DNA of 21,707 bases, from positions 1-21,707 of the IMG/VR virus record IMGVR_UViG_3300023174_004933; one strand, given 5' to 3'. The translations under genes and the position numbers were made by a program. The notes under the pieces are model-generated. The model saw only the letters and a list, made by a program, of their open reading frames with translations. It was not told where the DNA came from and ran no database searches. The stretch comes from a virus. Positions 5,954 to 12,908 of this stretch are shown one piece after another (the first letter of the stretch is position 1; each line of letters opens with the position of its first letter).

Positions 5954-6695
5954 AGAACAATTTAGAAAATCGATTCCAGGTATGTCTCCTTCAATTTTTC
6001 GAGGAGTAGTTAAGAGAAAACACATACAACATCACTGGCAGAATAAACAAGATTTCTATTACATGGATACAGGGTATTTTGGTAACTTTATAAGTCCTGG
6101 AAATCCCGGCGGAAAAAAACTGTTCCATAGAATAGTCAAAAATGATTTACAAAAACATTGGTTAGAAAATTATCCTAACGATCGGTGGAAAGAAATTTGC
6201 AAAATTGATCCTAGGTATAAATGGAACGGGTGGAAGAAACAAGGAAGCAAGATTTTAATAATTGTACCAAATAGAAAATCTTGTGTATTTTATGGCTACG
6301 ACACTGATCCATACATCAACGGCGAAAAACCTTGGCTAATGAATACCATAGAAACTATAAAAAAACACACAGACATGGAGATTGTTATTAGAGAAAAAGG
6401 CAGTAGGTCAGCACGTCAATATCATTCAATATTTGATGCCCTAGATGAAGATGTATTTGCCACAGTGGCTTTCAATAGTATTGCAGCATTAGAATCTGTG
6501 ATATACGGAATTCCTGCGTTTGTCACTGTGCCGTGTGCAGCATCTCCCCTGTCCCTAACTGACCTCAGTCAAATATCTACACCGTTTTATCCGGATGAAT
6601 CTTTGGTACAACAACACTGTGCATCGTTGGCCTATGGACAATTTACCGGAGAAGAAATAGCCGATGGCACAGCATGGAAATTATTAAACAAATGA
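5946..6695 (+). CDS. GT-B-like family member 2, close tandem relative of member 1
   Basis: Predicted 249 residues. FYYMDTGYFGN (37-47), HRIVKNDLQ (61-69) and FNSIAALESVIYGIPAF (176-192) are nearly identical to those of member 1, as is Ser-Pro-Leu-Ser-Leu-x-Asp-Leu-Ser-x-Ile after it, so the two probably arose by tandem duplication. Compared with member 1, the N-terminus is about 24 residues shorter and lacks the first beta strand. The His-Pro position reads Arg-Glu-Lys-Gly-Ser, so the motif is lost. The start at ATG 5946 overlaps the previous stop by 8 bases; the ATG at 5950 is out of frame. Role as for member 1: probable glycosyltransferase-like protein, activity uncertain. Confidence 0.7.
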   Translation: MDEEQFRKSIPGMSPSIFRGVVKRKHIQHHWQNKQDFYYMDTGYFGNFISPGNPGGKKLFHRIVKNDLQKHWLENYPNDRWKEICKIDPRYKWNGWKKQGSKILIIVPNRKSCVFYGYDTDPYINGEKPWLMNTIETIKKHTDMEIVIREKGSRSARQYHSIFDALDEDVFATVAFNSIAALESVIYGIPAFVTVPCAASPLSLTDLSQISTPFYPDESLVQQHCASLAYGQFTGEEIADGTAWKLLNK

Positions 6696-7786
6696 AACTT
6701 TTAGTAAATGACAAAGAATTAGCAAACTATCTTATTTCTTTAATAGATCTTAAAGAAATTTGCAGTAAGCATCAGATACATCCCATACATGTACAAGACG
6801 CAATAAATTTTATTATTCAAAAAAGAGATCATCATAAATTTGATATTAATAAATTTAGAGATAAATTCAAAGAAAAATTGTATAGAGGAAATTTAGCAGA
6901 CGTACATGATTGGTCGAAAGAAGTTAAGAAAACCTTGAGCTTTTACAGAGTGAATCATTTTAAAAAGATTCACAAGCACGTTGAATACTTTATAGATAGA
7001 CTAGGTGAAAAAGATATCATAGATAGATATATCAACAGTGACAGTCAGTATTTTATTAAAACAGTAGGAATGCAAATTGATCCTACAGCTGAAATGATAC
7101 GCAGGAAAGATTTTAAAGATATCTACGAAGACTGTCTACTAAGGAATACTGTAGGTAATGAAAATATTTTAGTAGATAAAATTGATAGTAACTTACCTTT
7201 TTGGTTTATTGATAGTGGATATACTAATTTTATAGAGCCAAATAAAAAATGGCATAGATTAGTAAGAAACCACCTGCATTTCAACACTCATTTCGATGCG
7301 CCAGTTGATCGATTATCGTCTTTTAAAAGTTTTCCGAGACCTTGGCAACACAACGGTAAAGCAATTTTAATTGTTGAGCCGGGAGAGTTTGCAGCTGGTA
7401 TATTTCATACAGATGCTAAAATATGGGGTCAACAAGTAGCGGAAGAATTAAAAAAGTATACAGATCGTCCTATAGAATTTAGATCTAAGACAAATAAAAA
7501 AACTAGAAAAAGTCTGTATCAGCAGTTATTAACAGGAGACTATTACTGCACAATTAGTATTAATTCAAATAGTGCTATCGAATCTATTTGGGCTGGAATT
7601 CCTGCTATTACTCTCGACAAGCATGTCAGCAATGCTGTAACTAGAAACAGTCTTGAACAGATCAATGATCTGTACTACGGACCGTTGGGTGATTGGTTGG
7701 CATGGCTCAGCTATTGTCAATTTACCTACGACGAACTCATGGATGGAACAGCACTAACTATTATCAAGGAATATCACGGTGTCTAA
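6692..7786 (+). CDS. GT-B-like family member 3 with a long unique N-terminal extension
   Basis: Predicted 364 residues from ATG 6692, which overlaps the previous stop by ATGA as most junctions here do; an in-frame ATG at 6674 would add six residues. Residues 1 to about 165 are helical, Lys-rich and unlike anything else in the window. The family part begins at FWFIDSGYTNF (170-180), then WHRLVRN (187-193), Lys-Lys-Tyr-Thr-Asp-Arg-Pro (254-260), INSNSAIESIWAGIPAI (290-306) and Leu-Ser-Tyr-Cys-Gln-Phe near 339-344. The His-Pro motif is absent (Arg-Ser-Lys-Thr). Base composition is strikingly A+T-rich in the extension (for example 12 G+C in 6841-6900), which may indicate a separate origin. Probable glycosyltransferase-like protein with an added binding or partner domain. 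Confidence 0.65.
   Translation: MKLLVNDKELANYLISLIDLKEICSKHQIHPIHVQDAINFIIQKRDHHKFDINKFRDKFKEKLYRGNLADVHDWSKEVKKTLSFYRVNHFKKIHKHVEYFIDRLGEKDIIDRYINSDSQYFIKTVGMQIDPTAEMIRRKDFKDIYEDCLLRNTVGNENILVDKIDSNLPFWFIDSGYTNFIEPNKKWHRLVRNHLHFNTHFDAPVDRLSSFKSFPRPWQHNGKAILIVEPGEFAAGIFHTDAKIWGQQVAEELKKYTDRPIEFRSKTNKKTRKSLYQQLLTGDYYCTISINSNSAIESIWAGIPAITLDKHVSNAVTRNSLEQINDLYYGPLGDWLAWLSYCQFTYDELMDGTALTIIKEYHGV
7766..7770 (+). promoter_or_regulatory. Ribosome binding site fixing a GTG start
   Basis: AAGGA lies 8 bases before GTG 7779, inside the end of the preceding gene. It supports GTG as the true start of the next gene. Confidence 0.6.
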
Positions 7787-8702
7787 TATCACTGCTGTGG
7801 CCTATTATGCTGGGATACCTCCCAATAACCATAACATGGAGAAGCCGCAGATATTAAATTATTTTTGTCAAGGAGTCACTGCGGCCGGCGATACTGCAAT
7901 AGCGCATACTGGGATGAATGCGATTCCTTGCGACGTGGCACTGATACAAGGATTTGTTCACGAGCACGGCAAGTCTGCACCGCATCTACAACTAAGACAA
8001 AGTGCTGTAGATCTTCAAAAGAAAAATAACAAACGATCGTTGATTGTAGATAGTAATTTGTTTCTATACGCAGACAAATCTAATGCCTTGCATTATTTGA
8101 GATATAGTTTTGATGGAGTGTTTCCAACTACGGGATTTTATTTTGATAAAGATATCGATCCTAGTCGCTGGACACAGATCAGCAAAGATTTAGGCATAAG
8201 TTTACAGCCTTGGAGAACACAGGGGAATCATATTCTAATCTGCCTGCAGAGAAACGGCGGGTGGAGCATGAGAGGATTAGATGTTATTGAATGGATGAAC
8301 TCGACTATTTTAGAAATAAGAAAATATAGTAAGCGTCCGATTATTGTTAGAGCTCATCCCGGCGATAAAAAAATTGGAAGCTACTTGAAGGTAAATCATA
8401 AATCAGCATCATTGAGTGTCAACCCTGATCTCAAAGAAGATTTGATCAATGCATGGGCCACTGTGGTGTATAACAGCAGTCCCAGTGTGGCTAGTATTAT
8501 ACAGGGAATTCCTGCATTCTTAACAGATCCGCAACCCCAACACAGTCAAAGTGTTGCAGTGGCCAATACTGATATAAGTAAAATAGAAGATCCTGTGATG
8601 TTAGATAGACAGGCATGGATAGAAAGATTATCTATGTGTCATTGGAAATTTGATGAATTAAAATCTGGCGAAGCATGGCAATTTTTTAAAAAGTATATAT
8701 GA
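7779..8702 (+). CDS. GT-B-like family member 4, with intact His-Pro motif
   Basis: Predicted 307 residues from a GTG supported by AAGGA at 7766-7770. The N-terminal half (1-150) forms its own alpha/beta domain with Ala-Leu-Ile-Gln-Gly-Phe-Val-His-Glu-His (54-63), like the N-terminal domain of capsule-synthesis GT-B proteins. The C-terminal half has RPIIVRAHPGDKK (186-198) with the His-Pro, then YNSSPSVASIIQGIPAFLTD (231-250). His-Pro plus Ser-rich motif is the nucleotide-binding pair of CMP-sugar-using capsule transferases (KpsC/KpsS and polysialyltransferase relatives), so this copy is the best candidate for an active enzyme; the donor is inferred. It overlaps its neighbours by 8 and 4 bases. 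Confidence 0.75.
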   Translation: MSNITAVAYYAGIPPNNHNMEKPQILNYFCQGVTAAGDTAIAHTGMNAIPCDVALIQGFVHEHGKSAPHLQLRQSAVDLQKKNNKRSLIVDSNLFLYADKSNALHYLRYSFDGVFPTTGFYFDKDIDPSRWTQISKDLGISLQPWRTQGNHILICLQRNGGWSMRGLDVIEWMNSTILEIRKYSKRPIIVRAHPGDKKIGSYLKVNHKSASLSVNPDLKEDLINAWATVVYNSSPSVASIIQGIPAFLTDPQPQHSQSVAVANTDISKIEDPVMLDRQAWIERLSMCHWKFDELKSGEAWQFFKKYI

Positions 8703-9298
8703 AAGATTATAAATGGAATGCGGTTTTTAAGCCGTTGATAGAAAAATATAAACCCAAAGACTTCTGTGAAATTGGGTGTCATGAAGGGCTAACGCTAAAA
8801 TCTCTAACCCCACTTATCAAAGAACTTGGATATAAAATTAATTATATCGGGTACGATGCATTTGAATTAGCTGACAGACCTACATTTGAATATCCAAAAA
8901 ATCCCATCACAGGAGAAATGGAACATAACGGTAAAGAGTCTGCATCATACAACATAATTAAAGAACGATGCGAAAAGTATGTTAAGAATGATTTATTAGA
9001 ATCTTATGATTTAATCAAAGGTTGGACGCATGATACATTGATCGGTCCGCTGATATTTGATATGGTATATATAGATGGCGGGCATTCATATTCCACAGTC
9101 AAGTGGGACTATGAACATGTTAAAGACAGTAAAATTATAATATTCGACGATACATATCCAGTAAAATTTCCAGGAGTAGCTAAATTCATAGAAGAATTAA
9201 AAACTTCAGGAATACCAGTAACAGAATTAATTGAAAAAAATGCAGAAGGAAAAACTATAATGCAATGCGCAATTATTATTAACGAGAACACAATATGA
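8699..9298 (+). CDS. Class I SAM-dependent methyltransferase (Methyltransf_24 type)
   Basis: Predicted 199 residues. The glycine-rich SAM motif is FCEIGCHEG (22-30), with Tyr-Asp-Ala-Phe (52-55) as the acidic end of strand 2. MVYIDGGHSYSTVKWDYEHV (122-141) is the hallmark of the family that includes cephalosporin hydroxylase-like and glycan O-methyltransferases, where Asp and His bind metal. Asp-Asp (149-150) after Ile-Ile-Phe supports this. It probably methylates a sugar or a small glycan precursor made by the surrounding enzymes; the substrate is not readable. ATGA overlaps on both sides place it in the same coupled string. Confidence 0.8.
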   Translation: MKDYKWNAVFKPLIEKYKPKDFCEIGCHEGLTLKSLTPLIKELGYKINYIGYDAFELADRPTFEYPKNPITGEMEHNGKESASYNIIKERCEKYVKNDLLESYDLIKGWTHDTLIGPLIFDMVYIDGGHSYSTVKWDYEHVKDSKIIIFDDTYPVKFPGVAKFIEELKTSGIPVTELIEKNAEGKTIMQCAIIINENTI

Positions 9299-10008
9299 AA
9301 AAATTAAAAAACGGGTGGATGGTTCCTGATGACGATACCAGAGTCTCATTCTTGTTAGAAAAAGACACTGATATGTTTTCTCCTTCTTACGAAGACAAGT
9401 ATAGACAGGAAATAATAACTCATCTTCCTAATCAGCGAACATTTGTCGATGTCGGCGCTAATGTCGGTATTTGGAGTTTGCCAATGACCAAGCATTTTAA
9501 AAAGATAGTTTCTTATGAGCCATCTCAACAAAATATCGAATGCATAAAAACAAACATTCCGAATGGTATTGAACTTCGTGAAAAAGCTGTGGCAGACTTC
9601 AACGGTGAAGCTAACTTCCATCAAGCCGGAAAAAATTGTGGAGACGGAAAACTATGTCGAGACGGCGTAAAGTCTACATACACTGTTCCTGTGGTAAAAT
9701 TAGATGATGAAAATTTAGAAAATGTTGACTTGGTCAAAATTGATACTCAAGGATGGGAACTAGATGCGCTAAAAGGTATGCATAACATCATAACAACACA
9801 ACGACCATGGATTATGATAGAAGTCAACGAAGATATTGATCTATGCTGCGACTTGATGGAAAAATACGGATATGAAACTATCTATGTTAAAAGCAAACGA
9901 AATTTTGTCTGGGCACCTAAAACTGGGCATAACAGTCCTGCAGACACAAGTATTCTAAAAAGATATTTGGGACCTGGACCGTATGCAGAGAGATTTGGTG
10001 GGAAATAA
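9295..10008 (+). CDS. FkbM-family methyltransferase (first copy)
   Basis: Predicted 237 residues. FVDVGANVGIW (50-60) is SAM motif I, Tyr-Glu-Pro (74-76) binds the ribose, and VDLVKIDTQGWELDALKGM is the FkbM post-motif with the typical Lys-Ile-Asp-x-Gln-Gly-x-Glu. FkbM enzymes O-methylate sugars or polyketides, which fits the surrounding glycan genes. The C-terminal tail Arg-Tyr-Leu-Gly-Pro-Gly-Pro-Tyr-Ala-Glu-Arg is extra. It starts with an ATGA overlap and is the last + strand gene of the first accessory block: its TAA is separated by one base from the stop of the convergent - strand gene. Confidence 0.88.
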   Translation: MKKLKNGWMVPDDDTRVSFLLEKDTDMFSPSYEDKYRQEIITHLPNQRTFVDVGANVGIWSLPMTKHFKKIVSYEPSQQNIECIKTNIPNGIELREKAVADFNGEANFHQAGKNCGDGKLCRDGVKSTYTVPVVKLDDENLENVDLVKIDTQGWELDALKGMHNIITTQRPWIMIEVNEDIDLCCDLMEKYGYETIYVKSKRNFVWAPKTGHNSPADTSILKRYLGPGPYAERFGGK

Positions 10009-10009
10009 A

Positions 10010-10777
10010 CTAGTTAATAAGTTTCCAAGCCAATCCAGAAAGCAATTCTTCTCTAGTAAATTGAGAATACGCTAGATGATTCAACCAAGCCTGTTTATCA
10101 CTAAGATAAGCAGGCTTTATCTTTTCAATATCTTCTAATTGATAATTGTATAAACTTTTTGTAGCAGAATGACCTAAAGATATTACCGGTATGTCGTGCA
10201 TGGCTGCTTCGACTAATGCGTTTGAAGAATACCCTATTACACAAAAGGTATCGTCTTTAATAAAATCTTTAAATGTGTTTGAAACTATGCGATCAGCTCG
10301 CGGTTCCGGACGTTTTCTTATTTTAATTATTCGATCTGTGAAACTTTTTATTTTAAGAACAGTTTCTTCAATCCACTGGTCTTCTGAACCTAGCCCAAGT
10401 GTATGCACTATTTTTCTATCAGGTGGTACAATAACTATTTTAGACCCGTGTTTAAAAGAAGATTGTTCTATATTCAGTTGTTGCCATCTATCCGCAGGTC
10501 TGTCTATAATAGGATCAACATTTTGAAAATTATTAATACTTAATCTAAAAATTGTTTTCTTCTTTTTATTACCAAAATATCCGCTGTCTAAATTATAAAA
10601 TTTTAAATTATATTTTTTGCAGATTTCCAACCACTGAGGTTTGAAAAATCCTGCCCAACACATGGGTAGTGTGGTATTTTTATACATGTCCTCGCCGCTG
10701 ACAAATTTTCCACTACTTCCTTTAGTGAATTCAGTAGCACCGTAATCGGTACCTTCCACACATATGAAATTTGTCAT
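10010..10777 (-). CDS. GT-B-like family member 5, on the minus strand
   Basis: Predicted 255 residues. I chose ATG 10777 because it overlaps the preceding gene by ATGA; a TTG at 10783 is the alternative and adds two residues. Family motifs: FYNLDSGYFGN (60-70), Arg-Leu-Ser-Ile-Asn-Asn-Phe (78-84), KIKSFTDRIIKIRKRPEP (142-159), YSSNALVEAAMHDIPVISL (183-201) and HLAYSQFTREELLSG (234-248). The order and spacing match member 1 almost residue for residue, so it is a dispersed and inverted copy. The His-Pro site reads Arg-Lys-Arg-Pro, losing His but keeping Pro. Probable glycosyltransferase-like protein. Its 3' end abuts the convergent FkbM gene. Confidence 0.7.
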   Translation of the reverse strand: MTNFICVEGTDYGATEFTKGSSGKFVSGEDMYKNTTLPMCWAGFFKPQWLEICKKYNLKFYNLDSGYFGNKKKKTIFRLSINNFQNVDPIIDRPADRWQQLNIEQSSFKHGSKIVIVPPDRKIVHTLGLGSEDQWIEETVLKIKSFTDRIIKIRKRPEPRADRIVSNTFKDFIKDDTFCVIGYSSNALVEAAMHDIPVISLGHSATKSLYNYQLEDIEKIKPAYLSDKQAWLNHLAYSQFTREELLSGLAWKLIN

Positions 10778-11607
10778 TGCCAATAAGATTCTGTTCTTGG
10801 AACTTTTAGATCTTCGGGCTTGCTACGGCCTAGTTTCTTTCTACCACCTTTGAGATGATCTAACCAAGCACCCCAATCACTGTTTATTAACGGGTGTCCT
10901 TCACCGGTGCTACTCCCTGGATGAGGTTTGAGGTTATGTAGATGTGCAGCCCAGTCTAGCTGTCGCATCTGAGGGAATTTTATTCTAACAGCATCAAAAA
11001 CAAAACTGTCATGCCATTCAGCTAATTGAAAAATTCCCTGTTCCGCTTGATCATAAAATCGTTGGAATTCTTTGAGAAACATTTGAATGTTAGGCGATCG
11101 CAAATTCATGGCGTAAAGCCCGCATTCTGAATACTTGCCCTTTCGACCCAGATAACATAACTCGCTATCTGAAGGAATCATTCTGTATAGATCGTTCATG
11201 GTGATAGGACTGTGACAAATAGTATCTGCATCCATCCATATCAAAATATCTGCATCTGTTTCTTTGGCACAATCAAATATTGCATATACTTTGTGTGCAA
11301 ATCTCACAGCATGCCATTTGAATCCCTTACCGGAATCTTTTCTTTTAGATCTCACAGGGTCAGATGAAACATCGCCGTTGGCTTTGGGCACATCTTTCCA
11401 GGTATTTTTAAATGTCATTAACTCTGGAATTTCTTCTAATCGTTTTAATGTAACATGGCTATGATCACGTATAGCAGGATTACATTGTTCTGGATAAATG
11501 TGTAAAATTACTTCATGAGGCCAGTTTGCACAGAATGTATCAATCATTTTTTGTGCATATTTTTTTAAACCTTCTTCGTGGAAGGTAGTAACCACTGCTA
11601 TCTTCAT
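10774..11607 (-). CDS. GT-A fold glycosyltransferase, phage type
   Basis: Predicted 277 residues. The N-terminal Lys-Ile-Ala-Val-Val-Thr-Thr-Phe strand, a Trp-His-Ala-Val-Arg-Phe-Ala-His-Lys segment (98-106), and Leu-Ile-Trp-Met-Asp126-Ala-Asp128-Thr (the DxD metal site) make it a GT-A enzyme. Tyr-Leu-Gly-Arg-Lys-Gly-Lys-Tyr-Ser-Glu-Cys-Gly (from about residue 152) and Trp-His-Asp-Ser-Phe-Val-Phe-Asp-Ala-Val-Arg near 198-208 follow. The gene at 17085-17816 shares this order of motifs, so the two are paralogues; this copy has an added C-terminal tail of about 30 residues. Donor and acceptor are unknown. It overlaps both neighbours of its minus-strand string by ATGA. Confidence 0.8.
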   Translation of the reverse strand: MKIAVVTTFHEEGLKKYAQKMIDTFCANWPHEVILHIYPEQCNPAIRDHSHVTLKRLEEIPELMTFKNTWKDVPKANGDVSSDPVRSKRKDSGKGFKWHAVRFAHKVYAIFDCAKETDADILIWMDADTICHSPITMNDLYRMIPSDSELCYLGRKGKYSECGLYAMNLRSPNIQMFLKEFQRFYDQAEQGIFQLAEWHDSFVFDAVRIKFPQMRQLDWAAHLHNLKPHPGSSTGEGHPLINSDWGAWLDHLKGGRKKLGRSKPEDLKVPRTESYWQ

Positions 11608-12002
11608 CTATAATATTCCCATACGTGAAAAATTCCCTGCAAGCTAGTACACGCCCATCCCGAATCGTACAAAGGCTTGGCCATAGTATTATCTATACGA
11701 ATGCCGCCTTCAATGAAAAGTATTGAATTGTGATTTTTCCATAAAGCTTCTACTTTGTCAAGATTGCACAACTCATTATGGTCAACAAAAATTGATGTAA
11801 TGTTTTGTATATGGTCTAATTTAACAAACGTCTCTTTGTAAATAAGATTCTTAGCTTTAACAGATGGTCGATCTGCACTAACTACAAACACAGTATCGTA
11901 CACTTCTAAAACTTGGTCTAACATTCCAAAAGCTGATCCTAGCACTAGGGCATGAGCATGATTTCTTGAAAGTTTGTGCAGTCTTTTTTGGAATTTGGTC
12001 AT
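11604..12002 (-). CDS. Small conserved-looking phage protein, Rossmann-like, unknown function
   Basis: Predicted 132 residues. Residues about 16-42 (Ala-His-Ala-Leu-Val-Leu-Gly-Ser-Ala-Phe-Gly, then Val-Phe-Val-Val) resemble a beta-loop-alpha start of a Rossmann fold, and Ser-Ile-Leu-Phe-Ile-Glu-Gly-Gly near 93-100 looks like a later strand. There is no clear SAM motif or DxD. The C-terminus ends Gly-Ile-Phe-His-Val-Trp-Glu-Tyr-Tyr. Proteins of this look sit near glycosyltransferase genes in aquatic T4-like phages as far as I recall, but I cannot assign a role. It is first in the minus-strand string, read from the divergent promoter region, and couples to the glycosyltransferase by ATGA. Confidence 0.7.
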   Translation of the reverse strand: MTKFQKRLHKLSRNHAHALVLGSAFGMLDQVLEVYDTVFVVSADRPSVKAKNLIYKETFVKLDHIQNITSIFVDHNELCNLDKVEALWKNHNSILFIEGGIRIDNTMAKPLYDSGWACTSLQGIFHVWEYYR

Positions 12003-12006
12003 AATC

Positions 12007-12014
12007 TATAAATA
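12007..12014 (+). promoter_or_regulatory. T4-type late promoter box
   Basis: TATAAATA matches the T4 late promoter consensus exactly, in the 50-base divergent gap. Late transcription would start about 6 bases further right, near 12020, giving a leader of about 33 bases for the gene at 12053. No Shine-Dalgarno is seen before that gene. Confidence 0.6.
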
Positions 12015-12038
12015 TACAGCAACATTAACTACGTAGAT

Positions 12039-12046
12039 TATTTATT
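12039..12046 (-). promoter_or_regulatory. Possible late promoter for the minus-strand block
   Basis: On the minus strand these bases read AATAAATA, one mismatch to TATAAATA, with an inferred start near 12033 and a leader of about 30 bases to ATG 12002. An 8-bp palindrome CTACGTAG (12029-12036) lies between the two divergent boxes. Confidence 0.4.
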
Positions 12047-12052
12047 AAAATT

Positions 12053-12877
12053 ATGCGCTTCAGATTATATCGAGAATATGGTGCCTTGAACAGTCCTGCA
12101 GTATTTGATGCTGTTGAACAAGGGCTAAGACAACAAGGACATGAAATTGTCACCGACAACGAAGACGTTTCAGTGATATGGTCAGTGTTATGGTCAGGTA
12201 GAATGCGACAAAACAAACTGATATACGAACAGTGTCAGCAGATAGGCAGGCCTATATTGATAGTAGAAGTAGGAAATCTAAAAAGAGGCGAAACTTGGCG
12301 GATCAGTCTCGACCACATTAACAATCTTGGAAAATTTGGCAACGATATCGACCTTGACCTGCATAGGCCTGAAAAATTAGGTGTTAAATTAAAGCCAATC
12401 CCCACAATACGGCGTGGTGAAATACTCATTGCCTGTCAACATCAAGAAAGTCTTCAATGGCAGGGAATGCCTGCCATGAAAGATTGGGTAGCAGACACTA
12501 TTGAAAAAATAAAACAGCACACCCATAGAAGAATTCGTGTGAGATACCATCCTCGGTCAGCATTTCCATTTAAACAGTCCGGGGTAGAGGTAGAAAGACC
12601 CATACGCATACCCGACACCTATGATGATTTTGATATTTTTTACAATTATCATTGTGTGATCAATCACAACAGTGGCCCAGCTGTTCAAGCAGCCATAAAC
12701 GGTGTCCCTGTACTATGTGACTCGTCTAGTTTGGCCGCAGATCTCAGCATCAAATGGTCAGAACTAGACAGTCCCTATATACCAGACCGGTCTGAATGGT
12801 TTTTAAAACTATGTCACACCGAGTGGACGGTCGACGAAATACGCCAAGGCATACCAATTTCTAGATTATTCAGTTGA
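12053..12877 (+). CDS. GT-B-like family member 6, with intact His-Pro motif
   Basis: Predicted 274 residues. The N-terminal domain (1-120) is a distinct alpha/beta fold, Trp- and Arg-rich. The family half has WVADTIEKIKQHTHRRIRVR (145-164) running straight into Tyr-His-Pro-Arg (165-168), then INHNSGPAVQAAINGVPVLCD (203-223, Asn-x-Ser-Gly signature) and a degenerate C-terminal Cys-His-Thr-Glu-Trp-Thr-x-Asp-Glu-Ile-x-x-Gly. The His-Pro and Asn-Ser pair make it a good candidate for an active capsule-type transferase, together with member 4. It is alone between a late promoter box and a sigma70 promoter whose -35 overlaps its stop codon. No ribosome site is evident before ATG 12053. Confidence 0.75.
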   Translation: MRFRLYREYGALNSPAVFDAVEQGLRQQGHEIVTDNEDVSVIWSVLWSGRMRQNKLIYEQCQQIGRPILIVEVGNLKRGETWRISLDHINNLGKFGNDIDLDLHRPEKLGVKLKPIPTIRRGEILIACQHQESLQWQGMPAMKDWVADTIEKIKQHTHRRIRVRYHPRSAFPFKQSGVEVERPIRIPDTYDDFDIFYNYHCVINHNSGPAVQAAINGVPVLCDSSSLAADLSIKWSELDSPYIPDRSEWFLKLCHTEWTVDEIRQGIPISRLFS

Positions 12878-12902
12878 CAACCGGAAATCAAGGCTGTATA
12901 CT
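12874..12902 (+). promoter_or_regulatory. Near-consensus sigma70 promoter for the uvsW operon, probably leaderless
   Basis: TTGACA (12874-12879) is a perfect -35, followed by a 17-base spacer and TATACT (12897-12902), 5 of 6 to the -10. Transcription should start 6-8 bases on, at 12908-12910, which is the ATG of the next gene (12909). No Shine-Dalgarno is present. The -35 includes the stop codon of the preceding gene. Confidence 0.75.
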
Positions 12903-12908
12903 TGAATA

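Noticed and set aside
3733-10008. Bacterial LPS or capsule locus
   Set aside because: gp32, uvsX, uvsY and uvsW flank it on the same contig with overlapping phage-style gene spacing, and there are no export, polymerase or ligase genes.
11264-11464. Plus-strand open frames inside the minus-strand glycosyltransferase
   Set aside because: They are antisense shadows of the coding frame with unlikely composition and no ribosome site.
12056-12076. TATAAT on the minus strand (near 12063-12070) as promoter of the minus block
   Set aside because: The -35 region matches the consensus at only three of six positions, and it lies within the start of the plus-strand gene; the late-type box is the better candidate.
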